Below, one piece after another: positions 50,908 through 59,599 of a stretch of 64,000 bases of DNA (within the stretch, counting starts at the first letter, position 1; each line of letters starts with the position of its first letter). The notes under the pieces were generated by a model. It made no database searches and had not been told where the DNA came from. It worked only from the letters and a program-made list of their open reading frames with translations. The DNA comes from UBA1672 sp964352665 (GTDB lineage Bacteria; Pseudomonadota; Alphaproteobacteria; Micavibrionales; Micavibrionaceae): NCBI GenBank assembly GCA_964352665.1, contig CAYGSJ010000003.1, forward strand, positions 1 through 64,000. Reading direction: 5' to 3'. Position numbers and translations under genes: made by a program.

Positions 50908-51561
50908 ATGTCTAATATCAAAATCGCGCCTTCTATTTTATCTGCCGACTTCTCCAAACTTGGCGAAGAGGTTGCAGCCATCGATGCTGCCGGCGCTGAT
51001 TACATCCATATTGACGTGATGGACGGACATTTTGTACCAAATCTTACCTTTGGCGCTCCTGTCGTCAAATCCATCCGTAAATCATCGAAAAAGATTTTTG
51101 ATGTGCATTTGATGATTGCCCCTGTCGACCCGTTAATCGATGATTTCGTCGATGCAGGCTCCGACATTATTACTGCCCATGTAGAGGCCGGACCGCATTT
51201 GCACCGGACTTTGCAACATATCAAGTCAAAAGGCGTAAAGGCAGGCGTTTCCCTCAACCCACACACACCGATCGACTCCATCAAACATGTGATGGATATG
51301 GTCGACCTCATCCTCATCATGACCGTCAACCCCGGCTTCGGCGGACAGAGTTTTATTCCTGTCCTCGATAAAATCAGCGAAGCCCGACGCATGATCGACG
51401 CCACTGGCCGCGATATCGACCTCGAAGTTGATGGCGGCGTTAATCCCGATACTGCAAAACAAGTTATTTCTGCCGGCGCAAATGTTCTGGTTGCTGGCAC
51501 GGCTGTCTTTAAAGATGGCCCTTCAAAATATGCTGAATATATCGCCGCATTAAGATCATAA
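50908..51561 (+). CDS. rpe: Ribulose-phosphate 3-epimerase
   Basis: Rpe interconverts ribulose 5-phosphate and xylulose 5-phosphate in the pentose phosphate pathway. The product has IAPSILSADFSKLGEEV, the metal-binding HIDVMDGHFVPNLTFG, VHLMI, LIMTVNPGFGGQSF and the phosphate-binding EVDGGVNPDT. The ATG at 50908 (MSNIKIAPS) places the first strand as in relatives; an in-frame ATG at 50893 would add five residues and has no better ribosome site. Confidence 0.95.
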   Translation: MSNIKIAPSILSADFSKLGEEVAAIDAAGADYIHIDVMDGHFVPNLTFGAPVVKSIRKSSKKIFDVHLMIAPVDPLIDDFVDAGSDIITAHVEAGPHLHRTLQHIKSKGVKAGVSLNPHTPIDSIKHVMDMVDLILIMTVNPGFGGQSFIPVLDKISEARRMIDATGRDIDLEVDGGVNPDTAKQVISAGANVLVAGTAVFKDGPSKYAEYIAALRS

Positions 51562-51577
51562 GGAGAGAAAAGCAACA

Positions 51578-53218
51578 ATGCCTTTACAGCTATTCAACAC
51601 GCTTAAGGATAAAGCCGGACAAATGGCCTATAGAAGTTTCTTCTATAACTGGAGCCTGAATGATGCCGTACCCGATCGTCTTGTTGTAAAGCCTGTTGAT
51701 CCATGGCCGGGAGACACGGAAAATGCAGTGGCACTTTTAAATGCTGCCGGTGTTGGCGAACGCACAGGAGCCCAATGGTTCGAAGAGTGGTGGAGTCCAG
51801 AAGGCGCCGATGATATTTGGCGCAACCATATGCACGGCTTTGGGTGGCTGCGTGACTTACGCGCCCTGGACGGTGCATTAGCACGGGAACAGGGCCGCCT
51901 CATGATTGAAACATGGATTGACCGCTATGGTAACTGGCACGCCAATAGCTGGCGTTCCGACCTTGTTGGACGTCGCCTTGTGATGTGGATTTGTCATTAT
52001 GAATTTTTCTGCGCCAATGCCAGTGATGATTTCGAAGATAAATTCCTGCAATCCATAGTAAAACAGGCAAAACACCTGAGTAATATGCTCTCCAAAGCAC
52101 CCTTGAGATCAACTACTTTGGCTGACTTCGAAGCCATAAAAGGGCTGCTCTACGCTGCAATCGCCGTAGAAGGGCACGAAAAATGGATCGATCAGGCCCT
52201 GGATACTTTGGAAACACATATTAATGACCAGATTCTTGAAGATGGCGGCCATGTCTCCCGTTCACCTGCTCGCTTAATGGAAACGCTTGAAATTCTGGTC
52301 GATATCCGCATCGCCCTCAACGCGGCCGGATATCCGGTACCGGAGCTTCTAACCGAAAGCGTTGATAACATCAGCACAACTTTGCGCCTGTTCCGTCATC
52401 GTGATCGAAAATTCTCTCTTTTTCATGGAACACAAGAAGGCGACGCCCAACTCATCGACTCCATTCTGGCACAGGCCGGAACCCATAAAAAACCAAAGAA
52501 AAGCTTGGAACAGACCGGCTTTGAGCGTATTGAGGTCGGCAAAAGCCTGCTCATCATGGATACCGGAAAATCAACATATACACCGCATGATATAAACGCA
52601 CATGCTTCCCCACTTGCCTTTGAGTTCAGCTACGGCAAGGACCGGTTATTCGTTTCCTGTGGCACACACCCGAATTGCCCGAAATGGAAGGATTCTTTGC
52701 GCTTCACTTCGGCCCATAACACCGTTTGTCTTGATTACCGTAATGCCTGCGAAATTAGAAAAGACGGACATTTCGGCCGAAAAGTCACTCACAGCACCCT
52801 TCACCGCGAAGAAACCAAGGATGCGGCTCTTATCATTGCCTCCCATAACGGTTATGTCCCGCTAAACGGCATCATACATACGCGAAAAATCTATATGACC
52901 GACGAAGGGAATGATTTGCGCGGCCAAGACGATCTAAACTGTGCTTTTGACCTGCTGGAACCTGTGGAAACTGCTATACGCTTTCATTTACACCCCAATG
53001 TGACCGCCTCTTTCATCAATGATGACGAAGAAATATTGCTGCGGATGCCCGGTGGAATTGGTTGGCGCTTTAAACGTTCTGCAGGGGCGCTCTGCCTCGA
53101 AGACAGTGTTTACCTCGGAGAAGGCGTAACCCCCAGAAAAACCAAGCAAATCGTGATTTATGGTAAAATGAATGACAAAGAAGCCACCGTTAAGTGGTCT
53201 CTCCGCCGCGAAGGATGA
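51578..53218 (+). CDS. Heparinase II/III family protein
   Basis: The 546-residue product matches the alphaproteobacterial heparinase II/III-like proteins found next to rpe and rsmB. An N-terminal helical toroid region (HGFGWLRDLRAL, WIDRYGNWHANSWRSDLVGRRL) is followed by a beta-rich C-terminal domain (about residues 320-546) with HNTVCLDYRNACEIRK and RFHLHPNVTAS. Despite the name, activity on heparin is not implied; a role in cell-envelope polysaccharide turnover is usual speculation. A strong AAGGAG site precedes the ATG, 16 bp after rpe. The purH gene that often follows is absent. Confidence 0.85.
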   Translation: MPLQLFNTLKDKAGQMAYRSFFYNWSLNDAVPDRLVVKPVDPWPGDTENAVALLNAAGVGERTGAQWFEEWWSPEGADDIWRNHMHGFGWLRDLRALDGALAREQGRLMIETWIDRYGNWHANSWRSDLVGRRLVMWICHYEFFCANASDDFEDKFLQSIVKQAKHLSNMLSKAPLRSTTLADFEAIKGLLYAAIAVEGHEKWIDQALDTLETHINDQILEDGGHVSRSPARLMETLEILVDIRIALNAAGYPVPELLTESVDNISTTLRLFRHRDRKFSLFHGTQEGDAQLIDSILAQAGTHKKPKKSLEQTGFERIEVGKSLLIMDTGKSTYTPHDINAHASPLAFEFSYGKDRLFVSCGTHPNCPKWKDSLRFTSAHNTVCLDYRNACEIRKDGHFGRKVTHSTLHREETKDAALIIASHNGYVPLNGIIHTRKIYMTDEGNDLRGQDDLNCAFDLLEPVETAIRFHLHPNVTASFINDDEEILLRMPGGIGWRFKRSAGALCLEDSVYLGEGVTPRKTKQIVIYGKMNDKEATVKWSLRREG

Positions 53219-53238
53219 TTTTCCGTAATGATTATTTT

Positions 53239-53267
53239 TTGTAAAGACCCCTCCTTTTGTGCTAGAT
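53239..53267 (+). promoter_or_regulatory. Promoter of the first patatin gene
   Basis: TTGTAA (53239-53244) and CTAGAT (53262-53267) are 17 bp apart, followed by a shared TATAnAAAAATAATT stretch and GGGAGG before the ATG. The second patatin gene has the same hexamers with the same spacing. Confidence 0.6.
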
Positions 53268-53296
53268 TATAGAAAAATAATTACGGGAGGGTGATA

Positions 53297-54358
53297 ATGG
53301 TTGTTCCCGAAAATATAAGCAAAAACGCGGAATGGTGGAATCAGAACAGTATTTCTGTTGCCACACTAAACGGAGGAGGCACGATGGGTCTTCTCACAGT
53401 CCATATGATCGCAGCTTTTGTAGATCGATCCGGCAAACCTTTTCATGAATCCTTTGATCAAGTTCACGGTGTTTCGGTCGGCTCGTTAAACGCTGCGGCA
53501 ATATGGCCCCTTGAACGAGATTCCCGACCACTGGCTACTCCCGAAGAACTGAAAACAATGTACTATGCTTCTATGGATGATGTTTTTTCCGAAGGAAACT
53601 GGACCTCTCTCTGGGGTACGGTCGGTAACAAATTCGATGCAGAGGGCATTGAAACTTTACTCAAAAAAACATTTGGTGACACAAAACTCTCCGACTACAA
53701 AGACGGTCTGAATATCCATGTCTTTGATTTGGATACGCAACAAGAAGTCGCCTTTAGTTCGGATGAGGCCAAGCTTGACCCGAGCAGGGATTTCTACATG
53801 CGTGACCTTCTACGCGTTGCCACGGCGGCACCAACTTATTTCAGACAAAAAACAATTCAAAACCTGGCGGGAAAAGACGTAGAATTAACAGATGCTGGTA
53901 TATACTCTTCCAACCCTTCTTTCGTAACTTATATGCGTCTGGAAGATTCGGGTATCGATCCTGAAAATATTGTGATGACAAATTTTGGAACTGGTGTCCG
54001 GAAAAATGAAAAAGTAAAGGCCTCTGATCTGAATGACGGCATTATCGGATCCGGTGGTACCACAATAGGCTCGGTGTTCCGTGGCGCTACAAATACACAT
54101 GAGCAACTTCTTGTTAGGCGTATGGGTCATCGTTTTACGGTTCTTGATCTGGACATCACCGGCGAAGATGTAACAATTACATCTTCCATGAAGGATCTGG
54201 CACCTTACGCCGAACGTGCAGTAACAGAAAATGAAGGATTGATGGATAAGGCGCTCTATCAAATCGAAAACACCAGAGATCCGTACATGCGACTTACCGA
54301 GCTAAGTCCAAATGATCACTATACTCCGGTTTTTACGCATTTAGATCTTGCAGGGTAG
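53297..54358 (+). CDS. Patatin-like phospholipase, copy 1
   Basis: Patatin-like proteins hydrolyse acyl lipids with a Ser-Asp dyad. The 353-residue product has the oxyanion-hole loop GGGTMG near residue 22, the nucleophile elbow GVSVG with Ser60, and DAG with Asp199 (in place of the common DGG). It lacks a signal peptide or membrane segment. The ATG at 53297 is chosen because GGGAGG lies 6 bp upstream; the in-frame GTG at 53291 abuts it. It is about two-thirds identical to the next gene. Patatins are common secreted effectors of type IVB systems, but no secretion signal was assessed. Confidence 0.88.
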   Translation: MVVPENISKNAEWWNQNSISVATLNGGGTMGLLTVHMIAAFVDRSGKPFHESFDQVHGVSVGSLNAAAIWPLERDSRPLATPEELKTMYYASMDDVFSEGNWTSLWGTVGNKFDAEGIETLLKKTFGDTKLSDYKDGLNIHVFDLDTQQEVAFSSDEAKLDPSRDFYMRDLLRVATAAPTYFRQKTIQNLAGKDVELTDAGIYSSNPSFVTYMRLEDSGIDPENIVMTNFGTGVRKNEKVKASDLNDGIIGSGGTTIGSVFRGATNTHEQLLVRRMGHRFTVLDLDITGEDVTITSSMKDLAPYAERAVTENEGLMDKALYQIENTRDPYMRLTELSPNDHYTPVFTHLDLAG

Positions 54359-54456
54359 AAAATTCTCTAAAATATGCGCTTTTTCTTTGATTATAACGCA
54401 TGACTAAAGCCAAAATAAGCGCAGCCCCCCACTTATAAAGCAACCCCTACGACACA

Positions 54457-54481
54457 GAGGTTTATTTTCATAAAAAACCTC
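54457..54481 (+). terminator. Possible terminator after the first patatin gene
   Basis: GAGGTTT (54457-54463) and AAACCTC (54475-54481) pair around an AT-rich loop, followed by CATTTTCTT. It lies about 100 bp after the stop of copy 1 and just before the promoter of copy 2, so the two genes are probably transcribed separately. Confidence 0.5.
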
Positions 54482-54488
54482 CATTTTC

Positions 54489-54517
54489 TTGTAAATATTA
54501 ACTTTTATATGCTAGAT
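54489..54517 (+). promoter_or_regulatory. Promoter of the second patatin gene
   Basis: TTGTAA (54489-54494) and CTAGAT (54512-54517) are 17 bp apart, the same elements and spacing as at 53239-53267. The stretch from CTAGATTATA to the ribosome site is also shared, while the spacer sequence differs, which points to selection on the promoter. Confidence 0.6.
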
Positions 54518-54542
54518 TATAAAAAAATAATTGGGGGGTGAT

Positions 54543-55607
54543 ATGGTTGGCCCAACCGAACTAGCGAAAAATACAAACGGGACAAATCCCGACACTGTTT
54601 CTGTTGCAACATTTAGCGGCGGCGGCACACTCGGCCTTATTACCGCGCATATTATCGATGCTTTTACTACAAGATCCGGAAAACCTTTCCATGAATCATT
54701 CGATCAAGTGCACGGCGTTTCTGTTGGTGCCTTGAACGCGGCGGCGATATGGCCAATTGATAAAGACTGCACAGCCCTCTTTACCCCTGATGGTTTAAAA
54801 GATATTTACTACGAATCCATGGATGATGTTTTCGCCAAAGGAAACTGGAAATCTCTTTGGGGTATGCTCGGCAGTAAATTCGACGAAGATGAAATCGAGA
54901 GATTACTCAAAGAAAAATTCGGCAATACAAAACTTTCTGATTACAAAGATGGCCTGAATATCCATGTTTTCGACCTCGAGACACAAGAAGAAGTTGCCTT
55001 CAGCTCGGAAGAGGCAAAACAGGATCCAAAAAAAGATTTTTATATGCGCGATTTGTTACGCGCGGCAACGGCGGCGCCAACCTATTTCAAACAAGAACCG
55101 ATCAAGAATATTGCTGGCCAGGAAAAGCAATTCACTGATGCCGGCGTTTATGCGTCAAACCCTTCCTTCGTAACCTATATGCGACTGGAAGATGAAGATG
55201 TGGACCCCCGCAATATAGCCATGACAAATTTTGGTACCGGAAGAGAATTATGCGAAGAAATAACCACAGATGATTTGAATGACGGCGTGCTCGGCTCTGG
55301 CACTGAAACTGTGGGCACAATTTTTCAGGGCGCGGCTAATACACATGACAGAATTTTGGAAGGGCGGCTGGGCTCACGCTATACGGTTCTTGATGTTGAT
55401 ATCACAGGTAGAGATATTGATATGACCTCAAAAATGGAGGACATCGCCCCCTATGCGCAGCAGGCAGAAAAAGTGAATAAAGACGAGATTGCCAAGGCTC
55501 TGGACGAAGTTGAAAAACTACGTGATCCGAACAGAAAAATAGAGCCCGCAAACGAAAGAGAAACGCCTGTCTATACAATGCCCACCCACCTTAAATGTGC
55601 TGGGTAA
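54543..55607 (+). CDS. Patatin-like phospholipase, copy 2
   Basis: The 354-residue paralogue of the preceding gene keeps GGGTLG near residue 22, GVSVG with Ser60 and DAG with Asp199 at the same residue numbers. The ATG at 54543 follows GGGGGG by 4 bp; an in-frame TTG at 54531 is an alternative. The two copies are alike from end to end, differing mainly in charged surface residues and in the C-terminal 30 residues (NERETPVYTMPTHL here). Soluble and signal-less like copy 1. Duplication included the promoter. Confidence 0.88.
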   Translation: MVGPTELAKNTNGTNPDTVSVATFSGGGTLGLITAHIIDAFTTRSGKPFHESFDQVHGVSVGALNAAAIWPIDKDCTALFTPDGLKDIYYESMDDVFAKGNWKSLWGMLGSKFDEDEIERLLKEKFGNTKLSDYKDGLNIHVFDLETQEEVAFSSEEAKQDPKKDFYMRDLLRAATAAPTYFKQEPIKNIAGQEKQFTDAGVYASNPSFVTYMRLEDEDVDPRNIAMTNFGTGRELCEEITTDDLNDGVLGSGTETVGTIFQGAANTHDRILEGRLGSRYTVLDVDITGRDIDMTSKMEDIAPYAQQAEKVNKDEIAKALDEVEKLRDPNRKIEPANERETPVYTMPTHLKCAG

Positions 55608-55658
55608 TATAAAAGCTGACCTCTTGCCAAAGATACAAAGCCATGTGAAAATGCGCCC

Positions 55659-57041
55659 ATGGCCAAACCACAGAAAAATTTCATATGCCAATCTTGCGGC
55701 GCGGTAACCAGTCGCTGGCAGGGAAAGTGTGAATCCTGCAACGAATGGAACACCATTCAGGAAGAAACCACCCAAGCCGTGCCAAAGGGGTTAAGCGGAA
55801 AACAAAAAGGCCGCATGATTGATTTTGTCGATCTGAAAAACGACCAGTCCAAAACCTATCCGCGCCATCAAACCAAAATTGCTGAATTCGACCGCGTGAC
55901 TGGCGGCGGGCTTGTCCCCGGCGCGGCGATATTAATCGGCGGTGATCCGGGTATCGGAAAATCGACCCTCATCCTGCAAGCTGTGTGCGCCCTGACCAGT
56001 AACAAAGTAAACTGCGTCTATATCTCGGGCGAGGAATCCACCGACCAGATCCGCATGCGCGCCAACCGTCTCGGTCTTGGGGAAAATTCCGTGAAACTCG
56101 CCGCCGCAACCAATGTCCGCGATATCATCGAATCGGTAAAATCCGCGCCCGATCCGGTGCAGCTTCTTGTCATCGATTCTATCCAGACCATGTATGTCGA
56201 TAATATAGACAGCGCCCCGGGCACCGTCACCCAAGTGCGCACCTCCGCACAAGAAATCATCCGCATGGCCAAAAGCCGCGGCATCGTCGTGGTCTTTGTC
56301 GGCCACGTCACCAAGGACGGACAAATCGCAGGTCCGCGCGTGCTCGAACATTTGGTCGATACCGTGCTCTATTTCGAGGGCGACCGCTCCCACCATTTCC
56401 GCATTTTGCGCGCTGTGAAAAACCGTTTTGGCCCCACCGATGAAATCGGGGTGTTCGAGATGGCCGAGGCCGGATTGATCGAAGTCGCCAACCCGTCCGA
56501 ATTATTTCTGTCCCAGCGCCACGAAGACGCAGCAGGCAGCGCGGTTTTGGCTGCCCTCGAAGGCACACGCCCCTTATTGGTGGAGGTACAGGCCCTCATC
56601 GCGCCCTCATCTTTGGGATCACCAAGACGCGCCGTATTGGGGTGGGATCATAACCGCCTCGCCATGATCGTCGCGGTACTGGAAACACGCTGTGGTATCC
56701 GGCTGGGGCAACATGATATTTTCCTGAACATCGCGGGCGGCATCCGCATCAACGAACCCGCCGCGGATTTGGCGGTTGCCGCGGCACTGGTCAGCGCGAT
56801 CAGCACCGTCCCCCTGCCCGCCGATACGGTGTTCTTCGGGGAAATCGGTCTGGCGGGGGAAATCCGTCAGGTCTCCCAACCCGATATCCGGTTAAAGGAA
56901 GCGTCAAAGCTCGGCTTCGACCGCGCCACCATTCCAAAGCTCAACAAAAAAGCCGCGAATAAAAATAACGCGATCGCCGTGAACGAACTCACCCACGTGA
57001 AACAACTTGCGGGGTTGTTGGGAGTGGATGGGGAAGCATGA
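55659..57041 (+). CDS. radA: DNA repair protein RadA/Sms
   Basis: RadA is a RecA-like helicase that processes recombination intermediates. The 460-residue product has the N-terminal zinc finger (C10, C13, C24, C27), Walker A GGDPGIGKST at 94-103, the KNRFGPTDEIGVFEM motif characteristic of RadA, and a Lon-protease-like C-terminal domain. From about 55860 onward the gene is visibly more GC-rich than most of the window: the 60 bases from 56281 hold 38 G or C. Confidence 0.95.
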   Translation: MAKPQKNFICQSCGAVTSRWQGKCESCNEWNTIQEETTQAVPKGLSGKQKGRMIDFVDLKNDQSKTYPRHQTKIAEFDRVTGGGLVPGAAILIGGDPGIGKSTLILQAVCALTSNKVNCVYISGEESTDQIRMRANRLGLGENSVKLAAATNVRDIIESVKSAPDPVQLLVIDSIQTMYVDNIDSAPGTVTQVRTSAQEIIRMAKSRGIVVVFVGHVTKDGQIAGPRVLEHLVDTVLYFEGDRSHHFRILRAVKNRFGPTDEIGVFEMAEAGLIEVANPSELFLSQRHEDAAGSAVLAALEGTRPLLVEVQALIAPSSLGSPRRAVLGWDHNRLAMIVAVLETRCGIRLGQHDIFLNIAGGIRINEPAADLAVAAALVSAISTVPLPADTVFFGEIGLAGEIRQVSQPDIRLKEASKLGFDRATIPKLNKKAANKNNAIAVNELTHVKQLAGLLGVDGEA

Positions 57042-57053
57042 AAGAAAAATAGA

Positions 57054-57824
57054 ATGTCTAAAAATGAGGAATTTCTATTAACAGCTGAAAAGGAATTCAA
57101 AAAACTTTTTGCTGCAGCAAAAGAAAAGGATGAACTGCATTTCGTACTTTCTTTAAGCCCAGAATCTAGACCATATAAAATAAATACGGCCTTGGATGCT
57201 CGAAAAGCGTTTGACGATTATGTGACCTTTCTTCAGGAAAATGATAAGAGCCCGATACACGCGAGAATTGCACTAGCATTATATAGTCATATATCTGAGG
57301 CCAGTGGTTTTTGGGAAGTGCCTAAAAATCTACTAAGCATTATTGATGGCAACAAATACGATTTAATGCCGTTTTCCCATTTGGTTAAAAAGTTTGGAAG
57401 CCCCGAGGGTTCTATAGCACCAAACGCAAATAAGGTAATGCGTAGTCTTATGGCTTATTCAAAAGAACTCGGATTTCACGAATTAGCCGATGTTTTTAAA
57501 AATGCATTCGACCCCGACATAAGAAACGGATTCGCTCATGCCGATTATGCGTTAATTGATCGAGGTATTTGCGTTGGATCAAGATATGATTCAGAACGCA
57601 TAATTAGCTGGGAAGAATTTAATGAATTACTTCACCGCGCAGTAAATTTTTATAAGACCTTCATGTTAGTTTTATCGGAGAATCTCAAACATTATTCTGA
57701 ACCTAAAATTATAAAAGGCTACCTCACTGATAAAGAACCTGAAAGTACATGGGAAATTCACTATGAAGAAGGAGGTAGTTTTACTATTACAGGCGGCGTT
57801 GGCTATGAACCAAAATCGGCTTAA
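57054..57824 (+). CDS. AT-rich HEPN-like hypothetical protein
   Basis: The 256-residue product is soluble and largely helical, with DPDIRNGFAHADYAL near residue 153. R157-N-G-F-A-H162 is an R-x4-H arrangement as in HEPN RNases and related helical domains, though this one motif alone is weak evidence. The C-terminal 40 residues look beta-rich. The gene is much more AT-rich than its neighbours (17 of 60 bases G or C from 57661), suggesting recent acquisition between two GC-rich genes. No toxin or antitoxin partner is adjacent. Confidence 0.7.
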   Translation: MSKNEEFLLTAEKEFKKLFAAAKEKDELHFVLSLSPESRPYKINTALDARKAFDDYVTFLQENDKSPIHARIALALYSHISEASGFWEVPKNLLSIIDGNKYDLMPFSHLVKKFGSPEGSIAPNANKVMRSLMAYSKELGFHELADVFKNAFDPDIRNGFAHADYALIDRGICVGSRYDSERIISWEEFNELLHRAVNFYKTFMLVLSENLKHYSEPKIIKGYLTDKEPESTWEIHYEEGGSFTITGGVGYEPKSA

Positions 57825-57849
57825 CTTTAATAACAACAATAAATAAACC

Positions 57850-58362
57850 ATGACCCACAAAAAAGGTGACTGGATCACCGTCGCCGACACAATGCAATCG
57901 GACTACCGTTATCAGCTTGTCGCGCCGATGGGCGAGAATTTCGATCCCGCTTTCAAGCCCCATTTCACGCCGAAGGAAATGCTGGAACTCGGCGTATTCG
58001 AGGGCAAATACATGAATGACTGCCGCGATGAATTCCCCGCCGACTGGTTTGAAAATGCCAAAACGAGCAACACTGCTGACCCCAATCTCAACTATTTCAA
58101 AATAAAATCCCGCCAACCCCTACAGGTGTGGGAGCAAAAGGGCTGGATCATCCCGCCCGACCCGCGCGGCTGGTTCCAATGGTATTGTCGCTATTATATG
58201 GGTCGCCGCCTCCCCGATGTCGATACCCACCAGATCAAACGCTGGCGCAACTTCGCCCGCCACGCCGGACAAATCAAGGCCAACTGCCCGCCGCATGATC
58301 TCGATTGCCGCCCGCGCCAACGTCAGGCTCTCCTCCAATGGTCGTATGATCCATTTATCTAG
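57850..58362 (+). CDS. Conserved hypothetical protein (170 aa)
   Basis: The product begins KKGDWITVADTMQSDYRYQL and continues with FTPKEMLELGVFEGKYMNDC, DEFPADWF, then a Trp/Arg-rich second half (GWFQWYCRYYMGRRLPD, RRWRNFARH-like, RQRQALLQWSYDPF). It has no signal or membrane segment. I have seen this type annotated as a conserved hypothetical; no function is known to me. It is GC-rich (39 of 60 bases from 58261), matching radA rather than the AT-rich gene between them. Confidence 0.75.
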   Translation: MTHKKGDWITVADTMQSDYRYQLVAPMGENFDPAFKPHFTPKEMLELGVFEGKYMNDCRDEFPADWFENAKTSNTADPNLNYFKIKSRQPLQVWEQKGWIIPPDPRGWFQWYCRYYMGRRLPDVDTHQIKRWRNFARHAGQIKANCPPHDLDCRPRQRQALLQWSYDPFI

Positions 58363-58374
58363 TGCCCGCCAAAT

Positions 58375-58404
58375 TTGACACAGAAGGCCAGAATGCCCTA
58401 TAAA
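58375..58404 (+). promoter_or_regulatory. Strong sigma70 promoter, lipoprotein gene 1
   Basis: TTGACA (58375-58380) and TATAAA (58399-58404) are 18 bp apart. The stretch CCTATAAACCGAGAAACATT (58397-58416) is shared, with 3 differences, with the promoter at 59003-59022. Confidence 0.75.
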
Positions 58405-58429
58405 CCGAGAAACATTAGGGTAGATAAAG

Positions 58430-58969
58430 ATGAGTAAATTACGCGGGTTTGCCTCGGCGGCCGGATTAACAGCACTACTTTCACTAACATCCTGCCACAT
58501 TGATCTTATTGATGACGACGAGGCCGGTAAAAACCAGACATGGTCGGATATCACCGGCGATAAGATTCAGGCAAAAACCATGGTTTCCGGACATTTCGCC
58601 GCAGAACTCGATAACGGGATTTATGTTTTCGAACTACCGCCCTCTGCTACAGGAGAAACAGCCAGTACCTATTTGCTGGTCTTGCGTGATAAAATTGTAG
58701 GACAATATGAAGGATATTTCGGAACAACAGAGATAGATACACGCTTTGTCCCGCAAAGAAAGGCCGATTCCTCTGAAAACGGTGTCAATATCTGGACCAT
58801 CCTGAACGGACAATTCGCACTTTCTCTGGCAAATGGCTTTTCTTCACTCAATATTCCGGGGGAATTTCTGAACGGAACCGATCTGAACCTGACCGTCATC
58901 AAAGATGATTCCGGTTTCGATTATGAGGGTTATTTCGGCATTCAGGCCAATATGCCGGAACACCGGTAA
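58430..58969 (+). CDS. Predicted lipoprotein 1
   Basis: The 179-residue product has a lipoprotein signal with lipobox LTSC (Cys22), so it is expected to be acylated and anchored in the inner or outer membrane. The mature part contains two similar YEGYFG stretches (GQYEGYFGTTEI near 90 and DYEGYFGIQ near 168), hinting at an internal beta-sheet duplication. No family is recognised. It has its own strong promoter. Confidence 0.75.
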   Translation: MSKLRGFASAAGLTALLSLTSCHIDLIDDDEAGKNQTWSDITGDKIQAKTMVSGHFAAELDNGIYVFELPPSATGETASTYLLVLRDKIVGQYEGYFGTTEIDTRFVPQRKADSSENGVNIWTILNGQFALSLANGFSSLNIPGEFLNGTDLNLTVIKDDSGFDYEGYFGIQANMPEHR

Positions 58970-58980
58970 AGCCTTAAAAT

Positions 58981-59010
58981 TTGACTCAAGCCCCCCTAAT
59001 ATCCTATAAA
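58981..59010 (+). promoter_or_regulatory. Strong sigma70 promoter, lipoprotein gene 2
   Basis: TTGACT (58981-58986) and TATAAA (59005-59010) are 18 bp apart, followed by the shared TCGGAAAACATT stretch and a GGGGGA ribosome site before the ATG at 59040. Confidence 0.75.
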
Positions 59011-59039
59011 TCGGAAAACATTTTGATGGGGGATAAACC

Positions 59040-59492
59040 ATGGGAACATTAAGACACGCCGCGCATGCCGCCATTCTATCGCTTGGTCTTTTATTTGCGG
59101 GATGTGCTTCAACCGCACCACGCAGACCAACCGATATTGACGTAGAACATGGCGCACATATCGTTCAAATGGCTGATAAAAACACGGTCTGTGTTGTCCG
59201 GGATTCCAGATGGCTGGGCATTAAGCATTACAGCTACCACGCAGCACAACCTATACATCCGGAACTTATACCAGACAGAAAGCCGGACTTTGAAACCGAC
59301 GAGGGCGAAAAGGTATGGACGCTTGAAGAAGGCAGTGTTGTCTATTCCCAATTCGATCCGGAAAAAAGTGACTATATAACCATTATGGTCGGGAACAAAC
59401 CTGTTAACTTTCTGGTGCTGGCAGATCGCTCTGAACCCCATAGTCACAGTATGGATAACGCTAATAATGTTTTAAGAAAACTTGGTTTGTAG
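59040..59492 (+). CDS. Predicted lipoprotein 2
   Basis: The 150-residue product has a lipoprotein signal with lipobox FAGC (Cys22). The mature part is hydrophilic, with ITIMVGNKPVNFLVLADRSE near the end, and is not similar to lipoprotein 1. Family not recognised. It is driven by a promoter nearly identical to that of the preceding gene, so both are likely expressed under the same conditions. Confidence 0.75.
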   Translation: MGTLRHAAHAAILSLGLLFAGCASTAPRRPTDIDVEHGAHIVQMADKNTVCVVRDSRWLGIKHYSYHAAQPIHPELIPDRKPDFETDEGEKVWTLEEGSVVYSQFDPEKSDYITIMVGNKPVNFLVLADRSEPHSHSMDNANNVLRKLGL

Positions 59493-59517
59493 CCCTGATT
59501 TTTTCATAGTATTTTGT

Positions 59518-59552
59518 CTGGTATAAAGAAACAAAGCTTTGCTTAATACCAG
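59518..59552. repeat. Inverted repeat between convergent genes
   Basis: CTGGTATAAAG (59518-59528) and CTTAATACCAG (59542-59552) pair with one mismatch, and the interior contains the palindrome CAAAGCTTTG (59532-59541). It lies between the convergent lipoprotein gene and holA; no T-run follows, so a terminator role is possible but not typical. Confidence 0.5.
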
Positions 59553-59599
59553 TGTTATTACAGGCCGCGAAGTTGTCCGTATTCCCGAACCTGCCTAAT

